Assembly: GCA_028694565.1 (NCBI GenBank) | Contig: JAQVKR010000079.1 | Span: 1 to 9,029, forward strand | Direction of reading: 5' to 3' | Source of the DNA: Gammaproteobacteria bacterium | GTDB taxonomy: Bacteria > Pseudomonadota > Gammaproteobacteria > DSM-26407 | Length of the DNA: 9,029 bases | Part shown: piece after piece, positions 1 to 5,534 of the stretch | How the letters are laid out: each line of letters starts with the position of its first letter | How positions within the stretch are numbered: the stretch's first letter is position 1 | The notes under the pieces: generated by a model | The model's input: only the letters and a program-made list of their open reading frames with translations | Databases searched by the model: none | Told to the model about the DNA's origin: nothing | Translations under genes and position numbers: made by a program

Positions 1-121
1 GGTCCGCGTCGCCCTCGGCCAGGCGTGATGGGCACGTCGCGTCGCTCCTTTGCCCATCCTCCTGAGGCGTGAATGCGTGAATGCGGTTGCGCTGCCTCCG
101 GATTATCGGGGACGCTATTGA
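1..121. other. Left-edge non-coding stretch, possible end of a convergent plus-strand gene
   Basis: No gene can be called with confidence here. On the plus strand, the frame starting at base 2 reads VRVALGQA and then a TGA stop at 26-28, which could be the C-terminus of a gene running in from the left and converging on the minus-strand operon; eight codons are too few to prove it. On the minus strand, an ATG at 56-58 and a GTG further left with a GGAG upstream are both open to the window edge, so a downstream minus-strand gene is also possible. Bases 67-82 contain two direct copies of GCGTGAAT. No hairpin followed by a T-run was seen. Confidence 0.25.
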
Positions 122-233
122 CGGAACACGGAACGCGGAACACGGAACACGGAACACGGAACACGGAACACGGAACACGGAACACGGAACACGGAACACG
201 GAACACGGAACACGGAACACGGAACACGGAACG
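122..233. repeat. Heptanucleotide tandem repeat, 16 copies of CGGAACA
   Basis: Sixteen head-to-tail copies of the 7-bp unit CGGAACA (minus strand TGTTCCG) fill 112 bp without interruption. Copies 1 and 3-15 are identical; copies 2 and 16 end in G instead of A. The array starts 15 bp after the stop codon of the last gene of the operon and is not part of any plausible coding region: the TEHGTRN-type and VFRVPCS-type readings on the two strands are translations of the repeat. Because 7 is not a multiple of 3, each reading cycles through all three frames. Near-perfect identity suggests recent expansion by slippage. Whether the array has a function, such as transcript-end structure or protein binding, cannot be seen from the sequence. 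Confidence 0.97.
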
Positions 234-248
234 CCGCGTCCTCCCAAG

Positions 249-935
249 CTACTTGAGATTGAACTCCATGCCGTAGCTGACCTGCAGCGGGCAGTGCACC
301 TCCTTGGGTGGCCTCGGCAGGGGCTGGGCCTTCAGCACCGCCTCCTCGGCGGCCTTCTGCAGCACGTCGTGGCCGCCGGCCACCCTCACGCCGCGCGCGC
401 CACCGCCGCACCCGAGGGTGAAGGTGATCCGGATAACCCCCTCCAGGCCGCGGCGGCGGGCCAGGGTGGGATAGAACTTGTGCGCCTCGATGTGGGCCAG
501 GAGCCGGCTGAGATACTGCTCGCGGAGCCGGTGCACCCGGGCCGGATCCGGCGGCCCCGCCACTGCCTGCTCCGCGGCCACGGGCGCCCGGGACGGCTGT
601 TGCGCGGGCGGGGGAGGCGCCGGTTCCGGCCTCGGCTCCGGTTTGGGCCTCGGTTCGGGCCTGGGTTCGGGTTTCGGCTTCGGCTTCGGCTTCGGTTTCG
701 GCGGCTCAGGCGCCGGTTCGGGCGCCGGCGGTTCCGGGTCGGGTTCCGGGATCTCTTCCGGTACCGGCGCCGGCGGGGTCGGAAAGGTGAGGGTCACCCG
801 GGTCTGCTGGGCGAGCATCGGCGCTCGCGCCGCCGGCCGCATCACCGAGTCGGCGACCCAAAGCAGGACCCCGGCGTGGGCGAGGGTGGAGATGCCCACC
901 GCCAACAGGCGCGGCCATCCCTCCCGCCGGCTCAT
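249..935 (-). CDS. tonB: TonB family energy-transducing protein (second Ton set)
   Basis: This 228-residue protein should span the periplasm and pass the energy of the inner-membrane ExbB/ExbD proton channel to an outer-membrane receptor. One membrane helix lies at about residues 9-30 and carries the Ser16-xxx-His20 pair that is typical of TonB. A long Pro-rich segment (about 53-112) has Pro-Glu repeats followed by Lys-Pro repeats, as in classical TonB. The C-terminal domain (about 130-228) contains HKFYPTLARRRGLEG, which fits the YP-x-x-AR-x-x-G-x-x-G signature of TonB_C. The ATG overlaps the exbD stop by 4 bp (ATGA), so translation is probably coupled; there is no strong ribosome site of its own. 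Unusual points are two cysteines in the periplasmic domain (Cys176 and Cys215) and a C-terminus, YGMEFNLK, identical to that of the other TonB at 2154-2891. It is the last gene of the operon. Confidence 0.93.
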   Translation of the reverse strand: MSRREGWPRLLAVGISTLAHAGVLLWVADSVMRPAARAPMLAQQTRVTLTFPTPPAPVPEEIPEPDPEPPAPEPAPEPPKPKPKPKPKPEPRPEPRPKPEPRPEPAPPPPAQQPSRAPVAAEQAVAGPPDPARVHRLREQYLSRLLAHIEAHKFYPTLARRRGLEGVIRITFTLGCGGGARGVRVAGGHDVLQKAAEEAVLKAQPLPRPPKEVHCPLQVSYGMEFNLK

Positions 936-1333
936 GGCTGCTCGGTGAGAATGTCCAGCGACTCGGCTCCGGCCTTGCGGGCCGCGTCGATGACCATCAC
1001 GGCGCGCCCGAACCGGGCTGCGTCGTCCCCGCGCAGGCGTACCGATTTCCTGCCGGGGGCGTGGAGCGCGCCGCGCAGCGCCTCCTCCAGCCGCTCCGGG
1101 GGGACCACCTGCCCGTCCACCCGCAACTCGCCCTCCGGCGACAGGATGACCTCGACCAGTGACTCGTCCTCGTCCGCGGCGGCGGTCTCCGCCTCGGGCA
1201 GCTCGATGTCGAGGGTCTCCTCCTGCACGAAGTGGGCGGTGAGCATGAAGAAGATCAGCAGCAGGAAGACGATGTCGATGAGCGGGGTCAGGTTCAGCCC
1301 GGCGCGGGAGCGGCGGCGGTAGTCAGAGTGCAT
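932..1333 (-). CDS. exbD: ExbD/TolR family proton-channel subunit (second Ton set)
   Basis: This 133-residue protein is the ExbD/TolR partner of the ExbB at 1323-2000. In the inner membrane, ExbD provides the essential membrane aspartate of the proton channel. A short basic N-terminus is followed by one helix at about 15-34 with the motif LTPLIDIVFLLLIFFML, in which Asp20 is the expected proton-binding residue; the rest (about 35-133) is a periplasmic domain with an acidic stretch (AAADEDESLVEV). The frame is open further upstream, but ATG at 1331-1333 is preferred: it gives the normal ExbD N-terminus and has GGGAGG at 1343-1348, nine bases upstream. The gene overlaps the end of exbB by 11 bp and the start of tonB by 4 bp, so the three are probably translated together. 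TolR is an alternative name, but the adjoining TonB and the lack of TolA, TolB and Pal favour ExbD. Confidence 0.93.
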   Translation of the reverse strand: MHSDYRRRSRAGLNLTPLIDIVFLLLIFFMLTAHFVQEETLDIELPEAETAAADEDESLVEVILSPEGELRVDGQVVPPERLEEALRGALHAPGRKSVRLRGDDAARFGRAVMVIDAARKAGAESLDILTEQP

Positions 1334-2000
1334 TCGCAACGGCCTCCCGGTGACGCATGCCCTCCCTGTCCTCCCCGCTGCCTTCGCTGCCGTGGCGGCC
1401 GTTCCCGTTGCGCCCGATCTGTTCCAGCACCAGCGACACGCAGCGCTGCATGGCGTGGGCACGGCGCTCGGCGGTGTTCTCCAGGAAGTGGAGCAGGATC
1501 AGCAGGGGGATGGCGACCGCCAGTCCCGCCCCGGTGGTGATCATCGCCTCCCAGATGCCGCCGGCCAGGGCCTGGGCGTCCACCTTGCCCCCCGCCTGCT
1601 CGATGACCATGAAGGCCTTGATCATGCCGGTGATGGTGCCGAACAGCCCCAGCAGCGGGGCGGTGTTGCCGAGGATGGCCAGGGTCGAGAATCCCCCTTC
1701 CAGGCGACGCAGCTCCACCGCCCGTACCCGCTGTCCCACGTGGGCCAGATCCCTTACCCCCTCGGCGCGGGCCGCCAGCATCGCCCCCACCACCGCCGCC
1801 TCGGGTCCGCCGGTGCCTTCCAGGGCCCGTTCGTCACCGGCTGTGGCGGCGCGGATGCGGGCTTCCAGGTCCTGGGGTGCCCGGCCCATGCGGAGATAGT
1901 GGATACAGCGCTCCAGCACGATGGCCAGGCCCAGCACGGAGTAGCCCGCCAGTACCCAGACCACCGGTCCGCCCCGGAAGAAGAGGTCGAAGATCGTCAT
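1323..2000 (-). CDS. exbB: ExbB/TolQ/MotA family proton-channel protein (second Ton set, long type)
   Basis: This protein of about 225 residues is the multi-span subunit that surrounds ExbD and forms the proton channel energising TonB. Three membrane segments are visible: about 12-30 (GGPVVWVLAGYSVLGLAIVL), about 104-130 (FSTLAILGNTAPLLGLFGTI and onward) and about 151-173 (MITTGAGLAVAIPLLILLHF). The long cytoplasmic stretch between the first two, and the Thr-bearing TM2 and TM3 motifs, are standard for TolQ/ExbB. The C-terminal tail of roughly 30 residues is hydrophilic and Gly/Glu/Arg-rich. ATG at 1998-2000 gives MTIFDLF; an in-frame ATG at 2010-2012, four codons earlier, is equally possible because neither has a strong ribosome site. 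A strong hairpin lies 30 bp upstream. It is longer than, and a different type from, the ExbB at 3252-3698. Confidence 0.92.
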   Translation of the reverse strand: MTIFDLFFRGGPVVWVLAGYSVLGLAIVLERCIHYLRMGRAPQDLEARIRAATAGDERALEGTGGPEAAVVGAMLAARAEGVRDLAHVGQRVRAVELRRLEGGFSTLAILGNTAPLLGLFGTITGMIKAFMVIEQAGGKVDAQALAGGIWEAMITTGAGLAVAIPLLILLHFLENTAERRAHAMQRCVSLVLEQIGRNGNGRHGSEGSGEDREGMRHREAVANAL

Positions 2001-2029
2001 GGTGCCATCCATTCCATTGCTGCTGCCAT

Positions 2030-2057
2030 CCCCGCCGGCGCCGATGCGCCGGCGGGG
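2030..2057 (-). promoter_or_regulatory. Perfect 12-bp hairpin in the leader of the second exbB
   Basis: Bases 2030-2041 (CCCCGCCGGCGC) pair perfectly with 2046-2057 (GCGCCGGCGGGG) around a 4-base loop, all in G-C pairs. It lies in the 153-bp gap between the stop of the upstream tonB (2154) and the exbB start (2000), the only sizeable gap between the two Ton gene sets. No T-run follows it on the minus strand, so it is not a classical intrinsic terminator. It could still pause polymerase, protect a processed mRNA end, or set different levels of the two Ton sets. The structure is certain from the sequence; the role is inferred. Confidence 0.6.
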
Positions 2058-2153
2058 CGCCAATCGTGCGTCGGCCCGCGTCCTGGCCGGATCCTTGCCA
2101 ACGGGATTCTCGCATTTCCTGGCGCCTTGGCGTTAAAAATGCAATCCGCCCCC

Positions 2154-2891
2154 CTACTTCAGGTTGAACTCCATGCCGTAGTTGACCTGCAGCGGACAGG
2201 CCACCTCCGGCGGCGGCGGCGGCATCGGCGCGGCTTTCCTGAGCGCGTCCTCGGCCGCTTTCTGCAGCAGTTTGTGCCCACCGTTCACCTGCAAGCCGTT
2301 GATGGAGCCGTCCCGGTTCAGCTTGAAGGAGATGTGCACCACGCCCACCAGCCCCCGCCTGCGGGCGACGGTGGGATAGAACTTGTGCGACTCGATGTGC
2401 CCCAGCAGTTGCCCCAGGTAGAGATCCCGGATCTTCAGGGCCCTGGCCGGGCCCGGCTTGACGATCCCCGATGCGGGAATCTGCGTCTTCGGGCCCGTGA
2501 CCGGCCCGGCGGAGACCGGCGCCTTGGCCGGACGGGGCTTGGCGACGGGACGCGGCTTGGGTTTCGGCTTGGGCTTCGGTTTTGGCGGATCGGGCACCAC
2601 GACCGGCTCCGGCTCGGGTTCGGGCTCCGGCTCGGGTTCAGGCTCCGGCTCGGGCTCGGGCTCGGGCTCCGGCTCGGGTTCCGGCTCCGGCGCGGGCTCC
2701 GGCTCCGGCGTCGGGGGAACGACGACCGGTTCGGGCGCATAGACCTCGAACATGGCCAGCTCGAGAGGCACCAGTTCCAGTCCCGGGGCTGAGGCGGGAA
2801 GGGCCCTGGTCACGAAAAATGCCGCTGCGATGCCTACATGCAACAGGGCGGATGCGGCCAGGCCGAGGATATTGCAATTGCGGCACTTCAT
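2154..2891 (-). CDS. tonB: TonB family energy-transducing protein (first Ton set)
   Basis: This 245-residue TonB should couple the ExbB/ExbD pair just upstream to an outer-membrane receptor. The short cytoplasmic N-terminus has an unusual CRNC motif (Cys3, Cys6). One helix follows at about 8-30, carrying Ser14-xxx-His18, the TonB signature pair. Residues 61-96 are almost pure Pro-Glu repeats, followed by [11 protein letters not shown] (about 103-113). The C-terminal domain (about 150-245) has [15 protein letters not shown], the TonB_C pattern, then [15 protein letters not shown]. One periplasmic cysteine (Cys232) and the final YGMEFNLK are shared with the TonB at 249-935, so the two are close paralogues. 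The ATG overlaps the exbD stop by 4 bp, with no ribosome site of its own, suggesting translational coupling. The Pro-Glu segment is coded by a slippage-prone hexamer repeat. Confidence 0.93.
   Translation of the reverse strand: MKCRNCNILGLAASALLHVGIAAAFFVTRALPASAPGLELVPLELAMFEVYAPEPVVVPPTPEPEPAPEPEPEPEPEPEPEPEPEPEPEPEPEPEPVVVPDPPKPKPKPKPKPRPVAKPRPAKAPVSAGPVTGPKTQIPASGIVKPGPARALKIRDLYLGQLLGHIESHKFYPTVARRRGLVGVVHISFKLNRDGSINGLQVNGGHKLLQKAAEDALRKAAPMPPPPPEVACPLQVNYGMEFNLK
2605..2709 (-). repeat. In-frame hexanucleotide-like repeat coding Pro-Glu in tonB
   Basis: About 105 bp of repeated GGCTCC / GGCTCG / GGTTCG (plus-strand reading) encode the Pro-Glu run of the upstream TonB, residues about 61-96. 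The units vary at the third codon position, so the repeat is imperfect in DNA but nearly perfect in protein. Unit changes would be multiples of six bases and so would alter the periplasmic spacer length without breaking the frame. Confidence 0.85.
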
Positions 2892-3271
2892 TGGGGGCGC
2901 TGGGTGACGATGGAAAGGCGTTCAAGCTTCTCGGTTTTCAGGATGTCCACGACAGAGACGAACCCGGCGAAGGGCACGGCCTCGTCCACCCGCATGACGA
3001 TGGAGGTGTCCTTGTCGAGGCCGGACAGGCGCAACGACAGCTCCTCCAGGGTCACGGCCTCATCGTTGTAGTAGGCGGCGCCATCCCGATCGATGGAGAG
3101 GGTGATGGGGGGATCCTGGGGCGGCGTGACCTCCTGGTTCGCCTTCGGGAGATTGATGTCGATCTTGCCCTGGGCGATGAAGGTGGCCGTGGTGAGCACG
3201 ATGGCCAGCAGCACCAGCATGATGTCGATGAACGGGATGACGTTGATGGAGTCAAATCGCTTCATAGCCAT
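2888..3271 (-). CDS. exbD: ExbD family proton-channel subunit (first Ton set)
   Basis: This 127-residue ExbD pairs with the ExbB just upstream. The N-terminus [20 protein letters not shown] places the conserved membrane Asp at residue 16 within a helix at about 11-32 ([20 protein letters not shown]). The periplasmic part (about 33-127) starts KIDINLPKA, a common ExbD pattern, and ends near [16 protein letters not shown]. It is shorter than, and clearly divergent from, the ExbD at 932-1333, and resembles ExbD proteins that accompany group-2 ExbB. ATG at 3269-3271 is chosen because a GGAAG lies about 11 bases upstream; a second in-frame ATG at 3263-3265 would give MKRFDS and cannot be excluded. 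The gene overlaps the exbB end by 20 bp and the tonB start by 4 bp. Confidence 0.93.
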   Translation of the reverse strand: MAMKRFDSINVIPFIDIMLVLLAIVLTTATFIAQGKIDINLPKANQEVTPPQDPPITLSIDRDGAAYYNDEAVTLEELSLRLSGLDKDTSIVMRVDEAVPFAGFVSVVDILKTEKLERLSIVTQRPQ

Positions 3272-3698
3272 GGATCTTCTTCCATTCCGCGATGAGGACC
3301 TCGACGCGCCGCAACAGGCCGTTGTAGAAGAGGATGGCCGGTATGGCCACGACCAGTCCGAGGGCGGTGGCCTTCAGCGCCAGCGCCAGTCCCACCATGA
3401 TGGTCTTGACGTCGATATTCCCGCCCTGGCCGATCTCGTAGAAGGTGAGCAGGATGCCCAGCACGGTTCCGAGCAGGCCGATGTAGGGGGCGCTCGAGCC
3501 GATGGAGGAGAGCTCGGTGAGGTTCCGGGTGAGGGCCACGTTGAGCTCGTCGAGATGGTCGAAGCCGCGTACGTCCACGCGCCGCAGGTAGAGATATCTT
3601 TCCACGGCGAACCAGACCATGAGGAAGCTCATGAATCCCAGGATGCCGATGATGCCGTAGTCGAGGTTGGACTTCAGCAAGTCCATGAGTGATTCCAT
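3252..3698 (-). CDS. exbB: Short ExbB, TonB-system energizer of the group 2 type (first Ton set)
   Basis: This 148-residue protein is a compact ExbB forming the proton channel with the adjacent ExbD. Three helices are seen: about 14-33 (YGIIGILGFMSFLMVWFAVE), about 64-87 (containing YIGLLGTVLGILLTFYEIG) and about 105-125 (LALKATALGLVVAIPAILFY). The very short first cytoplasmic stretch and the opening DYGIIGILGFMSF match the small ExbB family often called group 2, known from Helicobacter and Campylobacter and from many environmental proteobacteria, rather than E. coli ExbB of about 244 residues. ATG at 3696-3698 is preferred to an in-frame TTG at 3708-3710 because GGAGA at 3704-3708 sits five bases before the ATG. 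The 46-bp gap to the previous stop has no terminator, so it belongs to the same operon. Confidence 0.93.
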   Translation of the reverse strand: MESLMDLLKSNLDYGIIGILGFMSFLMVWFAVERYLYLRRVDVRGFDHLDELNVALTRNLTELSSIGSSAPYIGLLGTVLGILLTFYEIGQGGNIDVKTIMVGLALALKATALGLVVAIPAILFYNGLLRRVEVLIAEWKKIHGYEAI

Positions 3699-3744
3699 CG
3701 TGTTCTCCAATGCTGTCCGGCCGCGCTCCGTGTCGCGGCGGTTG

Positions 3745-4479
3745 TCAGGGTTGTATCCATCCCAGTGCCGTGGCGGTGCCCAGCCCGGCGATCATGAGGG
3801 CCGATACCCGGGTGAGGGCGGTTTCCCAGGATGCCAGATGCTCCCGCAGCTGGGCGCCGAGGTGCGCCACGCCGAGGCCGAAGATCAGGGCCGGCATCGC
3901 CACGGCGCCGATTCCGAACCCGAAGCCCAGCCAGGCGCCCGAGGCGGCGCTGGCGGCAGCCGCCGCCGCCAGCATGATGGTGCTGAGGGGGGCGCAGGGA
4001 TTCAACGCCATTCCCATGCCCATCAGGTAGAGCCCGCCCGGCACCAGGCGCCTGTCCGGGCCCGGCCCGGCCCGCCGCTGCAGCCGCATCTCCACGGCGA
4101 TGGGCTGTCCCCCGTCCGCCGCCCGGCCCGGGCCGGCGGCGCAATGTCCCTTCCGCCCGGTGGCGGATGAGCGCAGCAGCAGACCGGCGGCCACCAGCAG
4201 CGTGGCGCCGCCCAGCACCCAGCGCACCGCCGGGGATTCCAGCCAGCCCTGGGCGATGCCGCCGGCCAGCCCCGCCACCAGCCCCACTCCCGCGTAGCCG
4301 GTCAGCCGGCCGAGGGAGAAGGGCAGCAGGACCCGCCAGGCCTGCCGGACCCCGCCGCCGCTGGCGACGAAGACCGGTCCGAGGAAGGGCAGGCAGGCGA
4401 TGTTGCAGGGCCCGGCGCCGAAGCCGAGTCCCAGCAGCAGCGCCGCGCCGAAGCTGAGGCCGACCGCCGCGGCGTCCAT
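3745..4479 (-). CDS. Small CcdA/DsbD-like membrane protein (TauE/SafE or DsbD_2 type)
   Basis: This 244-residue protein has about six membrane segments in two three-helix halves joined by a basic, Gly-rich loop (about 103-145). The first half opens with GFGAGPCNIACLPFLGPVF (Cys25, Cys29) and the second with GMALNPCAPLSTIML (Cys162); Cys113 lies in the loop. A Pro-Cys pair at the start of each half is the pattern used by CcdA and DsbD to move thiol electrons across the inner membrane, so Cys25 and Cys162 could be a redox pair. Such proteins are often annotated as sulfite exporter TauE/SafE or UreH-like; actual sulfite export is not implied. The frame is open far upstream on the same strand (to 5688) but that part is a shadow of the genes there. 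The ATG at 4477-4479 shares one base with the polyferredoxin stop (TAATG), implying coupled translation and a linked role. Confidence 0.8.
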   Translation of the reverse strand: MDAAAVGLSFGAALLLGLGFGAGPCNIACLPFLGPVFVASGGGVRQAWRVLLPFSLGRLTGYAGVGLVAGLAGGIAQGWLESPAVRWVLGGATLLVAAGLLLRSSATGRKGHCAAGPGRAADGGQPIAVEMRLQRRAGPGPDRRLVPGGLYLMGMGMALNPCAPLSTIMLAAAAAASAASGAWLGFGFGIGAVAMPALIFGLGVAHLGAQLREHLASWETALTRVSALMIAGLGTATALGWIQP

Positions 4480-5531
4480 TACGCCCGTTCCGTTGCCGAC
4501 GGGCGGCGGCGGTTCCACCAGCCGCGCAGGGTCCAGGACTCCCAGCGCTTCTGGGCCTGCTTGCGCTGCTTGAAGTAGCGGGGGCTGGCGGAGAAGACGG
4601 GGAAGGTGGCGTACTTCAGCTGCAGGACCCCCTGGTCCGGGCAGAACTCCACGCAGCGGCCGCACAGGGTGCAGTCGGCGAAGGTGATGTCGCCCTTCTT
4701 TTCGGTGGTGTGGATCTCGCGGATGTCCATGGGGCAGGCCTTGGCGCACAGGCCGCACTTGCCGCAGCGGGGCGAGGGGTTCTTCACCAGGCGCGCCAGG
4801 CCCACCTTGCGGAACGCGGCGTGCAGGGCCAGCATCGGGCAGATGCGGCAGAAGGGCTGGCGGGTGGTCAGGCCCAGGGCCACCATGGCGCCGAACAGCA
4901 GGTCGGCGCCGACCGAGAGGACCATCACCGTCGGGTTGGCGCTGTCGAAGTAGAGCTGGGAGGTGTCGCCCACCGCCAGGGTGGTCATGATCCGGCTGGG
5001 ACAGATGGCGCAGTAGGCGCCCACCAGGTCGTGGCTGGCGAAGCCCAGGCCCGAGAGCAGCGGCAGGCCGAAGACCAGCACGCCGAGCATGATCCACTTC
5101 ACCGGCCGGATCCGGTCCACGATGCCCGGGGCCACCGACTCCCGCTGCTGCAGGCCGAGCTTCTGGCCGATGGCGCCGAGCAGCTCCTGGAAGAGTCCCA
5201 GCGGGCAGATCCAGCCGCAGAAGGCCTTGTTGAGCAGGACGAACAGCAGCAGGAAGGTGCCCAGGGTGGTCACCACCGGCAGCAGGCCCATGAGCAGCGA
5301 GGAGCCGCCGCTGATCGCCTCGCCCACCCGGTGGGCCATCTGGTGCTGGAAGGGAATCAGGGTGCAGTAGTCGGCGGTGTTCTGATCGTAGGCGCAGGCG
5401 AGGGCGGGAAATGCGCCGCTGAGCTTGTCGGCGGTGTAGTAGCCGACGATCACCGAGCCGTAGACCAGGAAGGCGAATGCGGCGATCTGCACGAGTTTGC
5501 GGATGACGCTGAGATTGGTAAGCGGGTTCAT
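4479..5531 (-). CDS. Membrane polyferredoxin, NapH/CcoG/NosR-like 4Fe-4S protein
   Basis: This 350-residue inner-membrane iron-sulfur protein resembles NapH, CcoG and the ferredoxin part of NosR, which pass electrons between the quinone pool or cytoplasm and periplasmic partners. Four to five membrane helices are likely (about 13-32, 79-100, 146-163, 202-221). Three Cys pairs sit near membrane edges: CGWICPLG (105/109), CAICPSR (174/177) and CRICPML (228/231). The C-terminal cytoplasmic part carries two full 4Fe-4S motifs: Cys256/259/262/266 and Cys287/290/293/297, followed by Pro. A further pair, Cys46 and Cys56, is in the first extracytoplasmic loop. The C-terminus is strongly basic. It starts three bases after the previous stop and shares TAATG with the CcdA-like gene. 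No nitrate or nitrous-oxide genes are present, so a role in denitrification is not indicated; a reductive step in uptake is the better inference. Confidence 0.88.
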   Translation of the reverse strand: MNPLTNLSVIRKLVQIAAFAFLVYGSVIVGYYTADKLSGAFPALACAYDQNTADYCTLIPFQHQMAHRVGEAISGGSSLLMGLLPVVTTLGTFLLLFVLLNKAFCGWICPLGLFQELLGAIGQKLGLQQRESVAPGIVDRIRPVKWIMLGVLVFGLPLLSGLGFASHDLVGAYCAICPSRIMTTLAVGDTSQLYFDSANPTVMVLSVGADLLFGAMVALGLTTRQPFCRICPMLALHAAFRKVGLARLVKNPSPRCGKCGLCAKACPMDIREIHTTEKKGDITFADCTLCGRCVEFCPDQGVLQLKYATFPVFSASPRYFKQRKQAQKRWESWTLRGWWNRRRPSATERA

Positions 5532-5534
5532 GGT

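Noticed and set aside
122..233. CRISPR array
   Set aside because: The units are 7 bp and directly adjacent with no spacers, so it is a simple tandem repeat.
81..1322. A 413-codon plus-strand frame across the heptamer array, tonB and exbD
   Set aside because: It reads the tandem repeat as TEHGTRN-type peptide and then runs antisense to tonB and exbD with Arg/Gly-rich low-complexity sequence; the minus-strand genes explain this DNA.
1334..1462. A longer exbD start at 1462
   Set aside because: The added residues are a shadow of the exbB 3' end. ATG at 1331-1333 has a good GGGAGG site and gives a normal ExbD N-terminus.
1350..2792. A 480-codon plus-strand frame opposite exbB and tonB
   Set aside because: It is Arg/Leu/Gly-rich, mirrors the Pro-Glu and Lys-Pro codons of the opposite tonB, and has no recognisable domain.
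4479..5531. Denitrification role (NapH or NosR) for the polyferredoxin
   Set aside because: No nap, nos or other nitrogen-oxide genes lie nearby, and the gene sits in a receptor/Ton operon.
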